Assembly (NCBI GenBank): GCA_004293365.1
Contig: RDYN01000036.1
Location: 39,236 to 84,993 of the forward strand
DNA length: 45,758 nt
Source of the DNA: Oscillatoriales cyanobacterium
GTDB taxonomy: Bacteria > Cyanobacteriota > Cyanobacteriia > Cyanobacteriales > Microcoleaceae
Direction of reading: 5' to 3'
Each line of letters opens with the position of its first letter. The stretch's first letter is position 1. The notes under the pieces were generated by a model. It had not been told where the DNA came from and did no database searches. It saw only the letters and a list, made by a program, of their open reading frames with translations. Shown here one piece after another: positions 16,350 through 24,336 of this stretch. The position numbers and the translations under genes were made by a program.

Positions 16350-16782
16350 AAGACCAGAATTTGAATTTAAGTGGCCGAATTTGTCTCGCACAGATTATCA
16401 AGTTACTAGCCCCAAATCTCAAGAATATAACTGCTTTGCATGGGCTGCTGGGGAAGACGATCGTTGGTGGCAACCTATACCAGGAGAGCAATTTTATTGG
16501 CCTGAAGGCGTGCCGCAAGAGGAGACTCTAGAAGCGTATATTCAGTCTTATCAAACCCTCAGATATGAAATTTGTATTGGCGATCGATTAGAAGTTGGAT
16601 ATCAGAAAATAGCAATATATGTTGATTCCAACGGTATTCCAACTCATGCAGCCAGACAATTAGCTAATGGTAAGTGGACAAGTAAACTTGGCTGGTTGGA
16701 AGATATCGAACACGAACTTGATGGATTGACAGGCGACAGGTATGGAGTTGTCGGTCAAATTCTCAAACGTGCGGTAAATTAG
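16342..16782 (+). CDS. DUF7689-like protein with conserved Cys and His
   Basis: A protein of about 146 residues from the ATG at 16342, which lies inside the end of the previous gene. Key blocks are EYNCFAWAAGEDDRWWQPIP, then PEGVPQEETLEAYI, then GIPTHAARQLANGKWTSKLG and DIEHEL. The Asn-Cys...Trp-Ala block and the later Thr-His-Ala-x-Arg block are the most conserved parts, as far as I recall. They are spaced like the Cys and His of papain/NlpC-type cysteine hydrolases. The enzymatic reading is inference. A TTG at 16303 is in frame, but the extra residues would run through the upstream gene. The family name is from memory. Confidence 0.6.
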   Translation: MYRRPEFEFKWPNLSRTDYQVTSPKSQEYNCFAWAAGEDDRWWQPIPGEQFYWPEGVPQEETLEAYIQSYQTLRYEICIGDRLEVGYQKIAIYVDSNGIPTHAARQLANGKWTSKLGWLEDIEHELDGLTGDRYGVVGQILKRAVN

Positions 16783-16789
16783 GAAAGCC

Positions 16790-16895
16790 CGATCGCACTT
16801 TCGGACAATAAGGGCGATCGCACTTTCGGAAAAAAAAGGCGATTCCTAGGGGATAGCTACCCTTCGGGAACGCTTCGCGAACTCACGCGCTTACT
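16790..16895. repeat. HIP1-rich repeat and GATAGCTACCCTTCGGG repeat
   Basis: Two GCGATCGCACTTTCGGA units, then GGGGATAGCTACCCTTCGGG and CGCTTCGCGAACTCACGCGC. The second part is related to the GAAGCGAAGCTATCCCGTAG repeat found at 24719. The tract separates the Cys/His-protein cassette from xisH. Confidence 0.75.
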
Positions 16896-16965
16896 TTGGT
16901 AGTAATGTCGGTAATTTCTTTGCTATACTTAAAGCATCGTCCTAGAGCGTTTAAAAGGAGCAACA

Positions 16966-17385
16966 GTGTCAGCAAAAGATTACTATCATCCAGTTGTGAA
17001 ACAGGCACTTGTTAAAGCTGGCTGGCAAGTTACTCACGATCCATTATTAGTGAAATGGGCCAAGCGAAAACTCTTTGTCGATCTCGGAGCCTAAAAACTG
17101 ATTGCTGCTGAAAATAATCAGTCTAAGATAGCTGTTGAAGTTAAAAGTTTTATCAGTGATTCTAAAATTTTAGATTTAGAGAAGGCTTTGGGACAATACA
17201 TTCTTTATCAGAAAATTTTAGAACAAACGGAACCGGAAAGAACGCTCTATCTTGCCATACCTGTGATGTCTTTTGAAGAGCTTTTTATTGAAGATAAATT
17301 TGCCGATATTTTATTGGTCGATAATAATTTGAAGTTGATTGTTTTTAATCCACAAACGGAGGAGATTGTGAAATGGATACAATAG
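16966..17385 (+). pseudogene. xisH: xisH-like gene interrupted by an in-frame TAA
   Basis: GTG at 16966, with AAAAGGAG just upstream, opens with MSAKDYYHPVVKQALVKAGW and reaches KLFVDLGA. There a TAA at 17092-17094 replaces the codon that is normally Glu in this family (DLGAE). The same frame continues KLIAAENNQSKIAVEVKSFI and ends IVFNPQTEEIVKWIQ, the full XisH length of about 139 residues. XisH is one of the factors needed for fdxN-element excision in Anabaena, but homologues are common outside that system and belong to the PD-(D/E)XK fold. The stop removes a likely active-site residue and truncates the protein to 42 residues. It overlaps xisI by 13 bp. Confidence 0.85.
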
Positions 17386-17744
17386 CAGATTGCCGCCAGA
17401 TTGTCAAAGGAATTATTAATGAATACTCAGGTTTTTTTGATTCTGAAAGTGAGGTACAAAGTCAAGTAATTTTCGATTTAGAAAACGATTGCTATATGTT
17501 ACTATCGATCGGATGGTTTCAGGGGAGAAGAATTCACGATTGCGTCATACACATGGATATTATCGACGGTCAAGTTTGGATTCAAGCGAATAATACCGAT
17601 CGCTCGATCGCTGAAGAATTAGTAGCGGCGGGCATTCCTCCTCAATTAATTGTTTTGGGACTTCAACCGCCAGAAGTAAGAGCTTATACAGCTTATGGTG
17701 TAGCAAATTCAATACACTCTCAAGAATTATTGCAAGTGAGTTAA
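17373..17744 (+). CDS. xisI: XisI family protein
   Basis: A 123-residue protein with the XisI pattern: VKGIINEYSGFFDSESEVQS, then RIHDCVIHMDIIDGQVWIQA, NNTDRSIAEELVAAGIPP and IVLGLQPPEVRAYTAYGVA. XisI acts with XisH as a fdxN-element excision controlling factor in Anabaena. The wider role of these paired genes in other cyanobacteria is unknown. The start ATG at 17373 has CGGAGGAG upstream and lies inside the end of xisH. With xisH interrupted, this copy may be an orphan. There is no fdxN-element border in view. Confidence 0.88.
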   Translation: MDTIADCRQIVKGIINEYSGFFDSESEVQSQVIFDLENDCYMLLSIGWFQGRRIHDCVIHMDIIDGQVWIQANNTDRSIAEELVAAGIPPQLIVLGLQPPEVRAYTAYGVANSIHSQELLQVS

Positions 17745-17757
17745 ATTTGGACGAAAA

Positions 17758-17885
17758 GAGCGATCGCACTTTTGGTTATTTGGGGAAAAGGGCGATCGCA
17801 CTTTGGGAAGAAAGAGATATCGCCCGCGTGAGATTTGGGATGAGATAGGGGCGCGAGATCACTTTCGGACAAAAAGGGCGATCGT
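17758..17885. repeat. HIP1-rich interspersed repeat
   Basis: GCGATCGCACTTTTGG, GCGATCGCACTTTGGG, a CGCCCGCGTGAGATTTGGGA block and ACTTTCGGACAAAAAGGGCG. Same family as the tracts at 13324, 14030, 14838, 16790 and 18600. It separates xisHI from vapBC. Confidence 0.85.
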
Positions 17886-17972
17886 ACTATTGATGGAGTT
17901 TCAGTGCTACACTAAAATTACAGCATTGTTCGGTGGCAATTGCGTCATACCCTACTTGCACGAGGAAAATAC

Positions 17973-18173
17973 ATGGTAACTACGCTCGAAATTGACAAAA
18001 CTCTTCTTCAAGAAGCCCTTGATTTGAGTAACCATCCAACACCTACTACATTAATCGAAGCGGCTTTACGCGAGTACATCCAACGTCGCAAACAATTAAA
18101 AATATTGGAATTGTTTGGTACTATTGAATACGATGAAGATTATAACTACAAGCAACAGCGACAAACAACATGA
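17973..18173 (+). CDS. VapB-family antitoxin
   Basis: A 66-residue protein from the ATG at 17973, with GAGGAAA upstream. The pattern TTLEIDKTLLQEALDLSNHP, followed by TLIEAALREYIQRRKQLKIL, is the DUF2191/VapB ribbon-helix-helix type. The acidic tail (FGTIEYDEDYNYKQ) is the part expected to block the VapC active site. The stop overlaps the toxin start (ATGA). An in-frame TTG at 17940 would add eleven residues without a ribosome-binding site. Autoregulation by the VapBC complex is expected from the family. Confidence 0.85.
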   Translation: MVTTLEIDKTLLQEALDLSNHPTPTTLIEAALREYIQRRKQLKILELFGTIEYDEDYNYKQQRQTT

Positions 18174-18568
18174 ATGTTCTTGTTGATAGTTCCGTTTGGT
18201 CGCTGGCCTTACGGCGCAACACGACAAATGATGCGATCGCGATCGTTAATGTGCTGCGCGATTTGATTGCAGACGGACGAGTTGTTTTACTGGGGGCGAT
18301 TCGTCAGGAGGTGCTTTCTGGGGTGCGTTACAAGGAACAGTTTGCTCGATTGCAAGAGTATCTTCGTGCTTTTCCTGATTTAGAGCTAACAACTGAAGAT
18401 TATGAGTTAGCCGCAGAGTTTTTCAATACCTGTCGCAGTAATGGTGTTCAGGGTTCAAATACTGATTTTCTGCTATGTGCTGTTGCTCATCGTCGCGGCT
18501 ACAGCATTTTGACTACTGATAAAGATTTTGAGAATTTCCGATCGCACATTCCTGTCGTATTGCTATGA
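18170..18568 (+). CDS. VapC-family PIN-domain toxin
   Basis: A 132-residue PIN-domain ribonuclease, the toxin of a VapBC pair. VapC toxins typically cleave tRNA or rRNA using Mg2+ or Mn2+ held by acidic residues. The quartet is visible: Asp6 (VLVDSSVW), Glu47 (IRQEVLSG), Asp99 (SNTDFLLC) and Asp117 (LTTDKDF). The gene is coupled to vapB by ATGA. It is intact, unlike several neighbours. The RNA target cannot be predicted. Confidence 0.9.
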   Translation: MNVLVDSSVWSLALRRNTTNDAIAIVNVLRDLIADGRVVLLGAIRQEVLSGVRYKEQFARLQEYLRAFPDLELTTEDYELAAEFFNTCRSNGVQGSNTDFLLCAVAHRRGYSILTTDKDFENFRSHIPVVLL

Positions 18569-18599
18569 GGGTGATTTCTCAGTTTATATCTTAACTTGG

Positions 18600-18785
18600 G
18601 GAATGCCGATCGCACTTTCGGACAGTAAGGGTGAGATCCCTTTGGGATTCGGGATGGGAAAGGCGATCGCACTTTTGGACAAAAAGGGCGATCGGACTTT
18701 TGGAATGAAAGGGATCTCGCCCGCGTGAGATTTGGGATGGGATAGGGGCGATCGCTTTTGGAATGTAAGGGCAGGCAAGATGCCA
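18600..18785. repeat. HIP1-rich interspersed repeat, end of the island
   Basis: Units CCGATCGCACTTTCGGACAG, GCGATCGCACTTTTGGACAA and GCGATCGCTTTTGGAATG with the CGCGTGAGATTTGGGATGGG block, then GGGCAGGCAAGATGCCAGCC. Small reading frames on both strands here consist only of this repeat. It marks the last cassette boundary before the RTX genes. Confidence 0.85.
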
Positions 18786-18802
18786 GCCCCACAACTCATA
18801 TT

Positions 18803-20296
18803 TTATCCAAAACGCAGGGATGAATCTGTAAGGGGAACGATGAATGTAGCGCTCTGAACAGTCGCTGGTGTCACATTGAGAACATTGCCTAAAATGTCGC
18901 CGTTTGCTAGTTGGATAACAGTGTTGACACCAACAGCATTAAAACGGAGTTCGCTTGAGGAAATGTTGCCTGCGATCGCAATTCTATCGCCTTGACTAAA
19001 ATCAGTAATTCGATCGGCTAAATTAAAATCACGTTTTCCCGCTTCAGAATTAGCGATCAGAATAAACGTATCCGATCCGCTACCGCCTGTGAGAGTATCT
19101 GAACCAATATCGCCTACCAGAATATCGTTCCCATCACCTCCAATTAAAATGTCATTGTCTCGGCCACCTCGCACAAAATCATTACCTGATCCACCTTCAA
19201 GGGTATCGCTGTCTCTACCACCGCTGAGGATGTCATTCCCATCCTCTCCAAAAATCCGATCTTCATCTTTGCCACCACGCAGCAAGTCATTGCCAGCAGC
19301 ACCTCTCAAACTATCTGCACCGGTGTTTCCGTTGACTACATCATTAGCAGATGAGCCGAGAATAGTATCATTTCCGTCCAAGGCAAGTACACCGCCGCTT
19401 GGACTTGTGGTCAAACTCGAAAGCGATAAATTTAGAAAATCATTGCCTGCGGTTAATCTCACTAGGTTTCCATTAGCTGCGCCTGCTGCTGCTGAGTTAG
19501 ATAGGCTATCAAAAGCGTTCAGCAAGCTAGACTCATTGATAATGAAACCAGTAGGAATAGATGTATCTCCTGGCACTGAATCTGGTGGTTCTGGCGCTAC
19601 TGGATCTGGGGGTTTTGGGGGTACTGGGGGTTTTGGGGGTACTGGGGGTTTTGGATCTGGCGGTGTAGGATCTTGAGGCGAGGGAACCCCTGGTGGCTGC
19701 GGTGCAGGTGTTCCCGGCGCTGGTGCTGGAGGTATCAGTTCAGGTATTGGTTGAGGTGTTGGTGTCGGTGTTGGTGTTGGTATAGAAGCACTGCTGATTG
19801 AGGGTTCGCCTGTAGGGTCGCTTTCCTCACCAACCCACATCACCGCGTATCCTTTATAGATGCCGACTCCTAAAGCCTTCCACTGCTTGTTTTGCCAAAT
19901 GTTTTGATTGAGGATAACGGCATTGTGTAAAGGACTATTTTTCCAAGCGTTTAAGGTATTTTCTGCTGTGGCGACAAACCCCCCAGAGCCTCCGAAAGCG
20001 TTTTCATAACCATTTCCCGGATAGCCAGTATTAAGCCGCTGGGGAGCTTTCCACATATTAGACCAAGTTTTGGAATCGTTGCCATCATAGGGAGCGTCAC
20101 TCCAGGAATGAGTGAGACTACCAATGTTTTCTGTTATGTCTTGGACGTGGCGATTAGCAACGGTAGTCAGTGCCTTGGATTTTGGTATGGGTGGCAGCCC
20201 ATTTTGAGCGCGGTATTGATTGATTAAGTTGATTAACTTAACTTCTTCTGACTCTAAACCGTCCTGCGGTGAAGAGGCGTAGATATTTACTGTCAT
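18803..20296 (-). CDS. CAP (SCP/PR1)-domain protein with RTX repeats
   Basis: A 497-residue protein in three parts. Residues about 15-155 form a CAP domain (LINLINQYRAQNGLPPIPKS, LTHSWSD, AENTLNAWKNSPLHNAVI, WKALGVGIYKGYAVMWVGEE). Then comes a Pro-rich linker (about 165-240). A hemolysin-type RTX block follows (about 270-430), with GGXGXDXL-like units such as LEGGSGNDFVRGGRDNDILI. There is no N-terminal signal peptide. RTX proteins usually leave by type I secretion through a C-terminal signal and fold on binding Ca2+ outside. ATG at 20296 is chosen over a TTG nine bases earlier. It is next to another RTX gene on the same strand. No ABC exporter is in view. Confidence 0.9.
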   Translation of the reverse strand: MTVNIYASSPQDGLESEEVKLINLINQYRAQNGLPPIPKSKALTTVANRHVQDITENIGSLTHSWSDAPYDGNDSKTWSNMWKAPQRLNTGYPGNGYENAFGGSGGFVATAENTLNAWKNSPLHNAVILNQNIWQNKQWKALGVGIYKGYAVMWVGEESDPTGEPSISSASIPTPTPTPTPQPIPELIPPAPAPGTPAPQPPGVPSPQDPTPPDPKPPVPPKPPVPPKPPDPVAPEPPDSVPGDTSIPTGFIINESSLLNAFDSLSNSAAAGAANGNLVRLTAGNDFLNLSLSSLTTSPSGGVLALDGNDTILGSSANDVVNGNTGADSLRGAAGNDLLRGGKDEDRIFGEDGNDILSGGRDSDTLEGGSGNDFVRGGRDNDILIGGDGNDILVGDIGSDTLTGGSGSDTFILIANSEAGKRDFNLADRITDFSQGDRIAIAGNISSSELRFNAVGVNTVIQLANGDILGNVLNVTPATVQSATFIVPLTDSSLRFG

Positions 20297-20538
20297 ATTG
20301 AACAAACCTACTTCTGTGTAATTTTTTTTGATAGTTCCTCTATTTAGGTGTCTTTAGCTCTGAGCCAAGATGTCTAAACTTCCAAACTGTCTATAGTTTT
20401 ATCGGTTCGATCCTGCGATTTTTATGCAAAATATCATTTGTTGTTACACAACTTTACTTTTCGGGTCTTGGGAGATGTCAATCTTGGGGATAATGAAGGT
20501 CGATCGCCCTTTATGTTGAGCGGGGCGATCGCTATTAA

Positions 20539-22698
20539 TTAAGGAAGGCTTCTGAAGAAAACATTTTCAGTTAGAACACTTTGAGCTACTCCAGAGACAA
20601 CTGCCAAATAGTTGTTACCCTGTTTAATAGCCGTAGAAGTGACAGGAGTATCCCCGTCAAGCCGTAAACTAACAGATTCAAACGTAAGAGTAGAAAATGT
20701 GATTCCTTCGGTCAAACCAAAGCTATCTCCAGAGCGGAAATCTGTAATGACATCGGCTTTATCGATCGAGGTAGCAGTCGAATCTAGTATTAAGAGAAAG
20801 GCATCATTGCCGTCGCCGCCTGTGAGAATGTCTTGACCGCGATCGCCATTGAGTACGTCGCTGCCAGCCCCGCCGATGAGGATATCATTTCCTTGACCGC
20901 CCAACATAACATCGTTACCATCTCCTCCAGTCAGAGTGTCGTTGTCATTGTTTCCTCTGAGGAAGTCGTTGCCAGCACCGCCATCAATGAAGTCTGAACC
21001 TTTGCCGCCCAAAAGGATATCGTTGCCGCCGAGTCCGATTAGTCGGTCTGCACCTTGATTGCCGTTAATGGTGTCAGCATCGTCTGTACCTGTGAGAGAG
21101 TCACTGCCAGAAAGACCTGAAATTCCTAAACCGATCGCAGCTCTTGGGATTGCCGTGTCAGAATTATCTGTTAACAAGTAAAATCCAGACCCGCTAAGAT
21201 TTTGGGGTAGCCCTGTCGGATTGCCATCGCCTGTAGCATTTGGTTTGGGTGTTGCGATCGATACTGGTGCCGGAGTTGGTGTCGGAGTCGGTACAGGCGC
21301 AGGTATTGGAGTTGGTGTCGGTGCTGGTGCTGGAGTTGGTGTCGGAGTCGGGACAGGGGCAGGTATTGGAGTTGGTGTCGGTGCTGGTGTCGGTACTGGT
21401 ACTGGAGTTGGTGTCGGAGTCGGGACAGGTGCAGGTATTGGAGTTGGTGTCGGTGCTGGTGTCGGCGCGGGTGCCGGACTAGGTGTAGGTATTGGTGCCG
21501 GAGTAGGTGTCGGTGTCGGATCTTGCGGTGTTGGCACGACCGGGGGTGGTGCTCCAGGGCCTGGTGATTTTATGGGTGGTGGTTCTGGTGGCAGTGAAAG
21601 AGATATTTCTGGAAGGGGTGCGACCACTGGAACGTTGTTGCTGAGACCCGTAGCAGAATCAGTTAATATCTGACGTACTTGCTGTGGAGTCAGGCTAGGA
21701 TTTGCACTCAGCATTAAGGCTGCAACACCTGCAACATGAGGTGCAGCCATTGATGTACCATTTTTTAAACCGTATTTTTCAGTAGGTTTAGTAGGTAAAG
21801 TTGAATAAACTTGTACTCCGGGCGCAACTACATACGCCATCTTGTTATCTGAGCCGGCCAGATTGGAAAAATTAGCAATCTCTTTGTTTATATTTACAGC
21901 ACCTACAGCGATGCCATATTGAGTGGCATAGCCCGCAGGAAACCCAGGCGAAGGTAGACCATTACCCTTCTCATCTCCATTTCCAGCACTACTGACAACA
22001 ACAACATTTTTACTAGCTGCATAGGCTATGGCTTCTTGCAATGCAGAATATCCTTCCCGACCCACACCCAGGCTCATATTGATGACATTGGCACCCATAT
22101 CAGCCGCGTAGCGGATTGCATCGGTTAAAGATCCAGCAGTTTCTGGCACAAACTTTGTTACAGGTTTTGTTCCTCCGTTAGGTTGTGGTTCGTCCGTGGT
22201 TATCGTGTCTGCCAACCTAATCGGCATGATTTTGGCATTATAGGCGACACCGCTGATACCTAAATTGTTATTTGCAGCGGCGATCGTACCAGCAACATGA
22301 GTGCCGTGAACTTGCCCACGATCATTAGTACCTGGTCTAACATCATTGTCACCTTTTGGGTTAAGGCGCTTACCAAAATTCCAACCGTTAATATCATCAA
22401 TTTTGTCATTACGATCATCATCAATGCCATTACCTGGAATTTCCTTGGTATTAATCCAAATATTATCTTTAAGGTCTTCGTGTTCGATGTCCACACCACT
22501 GTCAATGACAGCAACAACAATTCCCTTACCTGTAAATTCCCTTGCCCAAGCTTCGGGAGCCTTCACTAGATCGTTGCCCCAACTATTGCCGCCCAAGTCT
22601 GGGACATCTGGAAAGGTGGGTTGTCCAGTTGCACTGGCAACTGCTGTTGCTGCATTCACCAAGCCATAGCCAGAGGTCGTGTTAAACTGTGATGTCAT
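20539..22698 (-). CDS. Subtilisin-family (S8) serine protease with RTX repeats
   Basis: A 719-residue secreted protease. The catalytic triad is Asp66 ([10 protein letters not shown]), His131 ([10 protein letters not shown]) and Ser316 ([12 protein letters not shown]), with the oxyanion Asn240 ([10 protein letters not shown]). A Pro/Thr/Ala linker of about 130 residues (about 365-500) is encoded by tandemly repeated DNA. RTX Ca2+-binding units follow (about 540-650, for example [20 protein letters not shown]). There is no signal peptide or long prodomain, and the start resembles cyanobacterial RTX subtilases. Type I secretion is likely. The gene lies 242 bp from the CAP-RTX gene on the same strand, which suggests shared export or co-regulation. 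Confidence 0.93.
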   Translation of the reverse strand: MTSQFNTTSGYGLVNAATAVASATGQPTFPDVPDLGGNSWGNDLVKAPEAWAREFTGKGIVVAVIDSGVDIEHEDLKDNIWINTKEIPGNGIDDDRNDKIDDINGWNFGKRLNPKGDNDVRPGTNDRGQVHGTHVAGTIAAANNNLGISGVAYNAKIMPIRLADTITTDEPQPNGGTKPVTKFVPETAGSLTDAIRYAADMGANVINMSLGVGREGYSALQEAIAYAASKNVVVVSSAGNGDEKGNGLPSPGFPAGYATQYGIAVGAVNINKEIANFSNLAGSDNKMAYVVAPGVQVYSTLPTKPTEKYGLKNGTSMAAPHVAGVAALMLSANPSLTPQQVRQILTDSATGLSNNVPVVAPLPEISLSLPPEPPPIKSPGPGAPPPVVPTPQDPTPTPTPAPIPTPSPAPAPTPAPTPTPIPAPVPTPTPTPVPVPTPAPTPTPIPAPVPTPTPTPAPAPTPTPIPAPVPTPTPTPAPVSIATPKPNATGDGNPTGLPQNLSGSGFYLLTDNSDTAIPRAAIGLGISGLSGSDSLTGTDDADTINGNQGADRLIGLGGNDILLGGKGSDFIDGGAGNDFLRGNNDNDTLTGGDGNDVMLGGQGNDILIGGAGSDVLNGDRGQDILTGGDGNDAFLLILDSTATSIDKADVITDFRSGDSFGLTEGITFSTLTFESVSLRLDGDTPVTSTAIKQGNNYLAVVSGVAQSVLTENVFFRSLP

Positions 22699-22894
22699 TT
22701 TGTATCCTTAATTTTCTGCAAATAGTGGTTGGATGGCTTGATATGCCAGTTTTGTTCTATAACTGTTAGTAGAGCAAGGGTGCGATCGCACTTTCGTTAT
22801 TGAATTCCGGCGTGAAAAAATTAGACACGTTATTTCCTCGTGTTGAATCGGGACAAGTACAGAGACTTACCGCGTGTTTGCTGGTATTAAATAA

Positions 22895-23587
22895 ATGATT
22901 TCTTGTCAAAAACGATCGCGCCCATTACTGACTCTGAGTATTCCTACTCGGCGTCTCACCGCTTCAACAAACTCAACTATGCCTGATGTATGTAACAATA
23001 CAGTAAGTACAGCTAGCACACAACTAACAAACGCTAGCAATTTCGGTTATGCTAACGTTAGCCACATCTCACCGCACCCGAAAATGGCCTCAAAAGAAGA
23101 CTTATTTGCCGAAGCCGCGAAACACTGGGACTTAGAAAGGCTGTACCAAGCTTTTGCAGAAGCTAAACGGCAAATCTCTCCCCGATCGCGCAGAGGACTC
23201 ACAGACACTGAAAAGCTTTATCTCCGAGGACTGCTTTCCGGTTGCAGTCCCGCCGAAATAGCTAAAAAAATGTTTCAGACTCCGAAAAGTGCAGAGGTTT
23301 ATCTGTGTAAAACTTTATACCAATATGTTAAAAAACTCGCAGATTTACCCAACGAACCTGTGGGAAATTGGAGAAATGTTTGCGATCGGCTACAGGAAGC
23401 AGGATTTAAAACTTTGTCTTCTTCTGAATTTAAACTAAATAATTCTATACCTACAGAAGCATTAGTAAAAATAGTTGGTATAGGTGTGATTGAGAAAAAT
23501 ACAATATCAATTGATATTAATATTCGACTAGAATTCCCCTCAACTTCAGAAACTCCGAAAACCGAAGACTTGGATCAAAAAGACTAG
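22895..23587 (+). CDS. Protein with LuxR-like helix-turn-helix segment
   Basis: Up to 230 residues. The Ser/Thr/Asn-rich first 63 residues look like non-coding or linker sequence and contain the DNA palindromes GCTAGC, GCTAGC and GCTAACGTTAGC. The true start may therefore be the ATG at 23084 (MASKEDLFAEAAKHW). The core SRRGLTDTEKLYLRGLLSGC, followed by SPAEIAKKMFQTPKSAEVYL, reads as a LuxR/sigma-region-4-type HTH. Similar segments open many cyanobacterial signalling proteins. The C-terminal about 80 residues (VKIVGIGVIEKNTISIDINI) form a separate small domain of unknown role. It is divergent from the S8 protease gene by about 200 bp and could regulate it (inference). Confidence 0.6.
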   Translation: MISCQKRSRPLLTLSIPTRRLTASTNSTMPDVCNNTVSTASTQLTNASNFGYANVSHISPHPKMASKEDLFAEAAKHWDLERLYQAFAEAKRQISPRSRRGLTDTEKLYLRGLLSGCSPAEIAKKMFQTPKSAEVYLCKTLYQYVKKLADLPNEPVGNWRNVCDRLQEAGFKTLSSSEFKLNNSIPTEALVKIVGIGVIEKNTISIDINIRLEFPSTSETPKTEDLDQKD

Positions 23588-23641
23588 ATGCCCGATCGCC
23601 CAACCCAAACAAATCCCACAAACAAATCAACCCTCTCTTCT

Positions 23642-23710
23642 CTTCGTCCGCGCACCATCCGGACATCGTTTGTATCGCCGCGGTTTCAACCGCCGAGGCT
23701 TCCTCGATCT
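23642..23710. repeat. CGGTTTCAACCGCCG repeat
   Basis: Contains CCGGACATCGTTTGTATCGC and CGCGGTTTCAACCGCCGAGG, a family also present at 32921-33096. The small plus-strand frame that runs through it (23588-23836) is largely antisense to the DUF948 gene and is not called. Confidence 0.7.
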
Positions 23711-23724
23711 ACTATCAAAAAACA

Positions 23725-24303
23725 TCAAGAATCGCCCGATCGCACTTCCTCAAAATCTCCCGCATCCGCCGGCAAACCAGAACCCTCGCCATTCCTCAAC
23801 CTGGGCGATTCCCCATTACCCGCACTCGCAGCGTAACCCCCAGAATACCTGTCATCCAAACCCGAATCCCTCAGCGAAATCGCACCTCTTTGACTCGCCG
23901 ACAATCGATCGGATCGGCGATTTGTCCCAGAAATCGGCGGCTTCCGAGTTAAAGTTTTCCAAGCAGCCTTAATCCCCGTCACCACGCTGCGAGTTGTCAC
24001 CTGCACATTTTGCGCCTGCTTCTTCGCGCTACCAATACTGCGATCGACTTGCTTGACAACCTCCCCCGCACTTTGCACTCCATCGCTGACATCATCCGTC
24101 AACTCGCTAATTTCCAGCCCCGTCAACCGAATCGCCTCCAAAGTCGGCGGAAACTCGCGCGAAAGCGTGTCAGCGAGCTTTTCCACGCTGCGGGCTGCCC
24201 TTGCTAGCGCTTGCACCGCAGGTATTAAAGTCACTAAAACAGCAGTTAGGCTAACCGCCACTAGCAAAATCGAAAGTCCTAGCCAGAATATAGGATCGCT
24301 CAC
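23725..24303 (-). CDS. DUF948-domain protein
   Basis: A 192-residue protein with one N-terminal membrane helix (FWLGLSILLVAVSLTAVLVT). A long coiled-coil region with LARAARSVEKLADTLSREFP, ISELTDDVSDGVQSAGEVVK and QVDRSIGSAKKQAQNVQVTT is typical of DUF948. The C-terminus is Ser/Gly/Arg-rich and poorly conserved. The start is GTG at 24303. It is followed upstream in transcription order by a YtxH protein 33 bp away, and DUF948 and YtxH genes often travel together. A stress or envelope role has been suggested for related proteins, but the function is unproven. Confidence 0.82.
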   Translation of the reverse strand: MSDPIFWLGLSILLVAVSLTAVLVTLIPAVQALARAARSVEKLADTLSREFPPTLEAIRLTGLEISELTDDVSDGVQSAGEVVKQVDRSIGSAKKQAQNVQVTTRSVVTGIKAAWKTLTRKPPISGTNRRSDRLSASQRGAISLRDSGLDDRYSGGYAASAGNGESPRLRNGEGSGLPADAGDFEEVRSGDS

Positions 24304-24336
24304 TTGAATCTCGGATTTAGGGTTGGGGATTTCACG

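Noticed and set aside
16966-17744. fdxN-element border or active excision system
   Set aside because: XisH and XisI homologues are common without the element; no xisF-type recombinase or nif genes are visible.
13324-18785. CRISPR-like direct repeats of the ACTTTCGGACA type
   Set aside because: Spacing is irregular, the units are HIP1-associated interspersed repeats, and they recur between unrelated genes.
19089-19676. 195-residue plus-strand frame rich in Ser and Pro
   Set aside because: Antisense of the RTX repeats and linker of the CAP-domain protein, with no ribosome-binding site or family resemblance.
21221-21673. 150-residue plus-strand frame rich in Gly and Val
   Set aside because: It is the antisense of the Pro/Thr linker of the S8 protease; the low-complexity pattern is a direct consequence of the tandem repeats in the real gene.
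23588-23836. 82-residue plus-strand frame directly after the HTH gene
   Set aside because: It runs through a CGGTTTCAACCGCCG repeat and then antisense to the DUF948 gene; composition is Pro/Ser/Arg low complexity.
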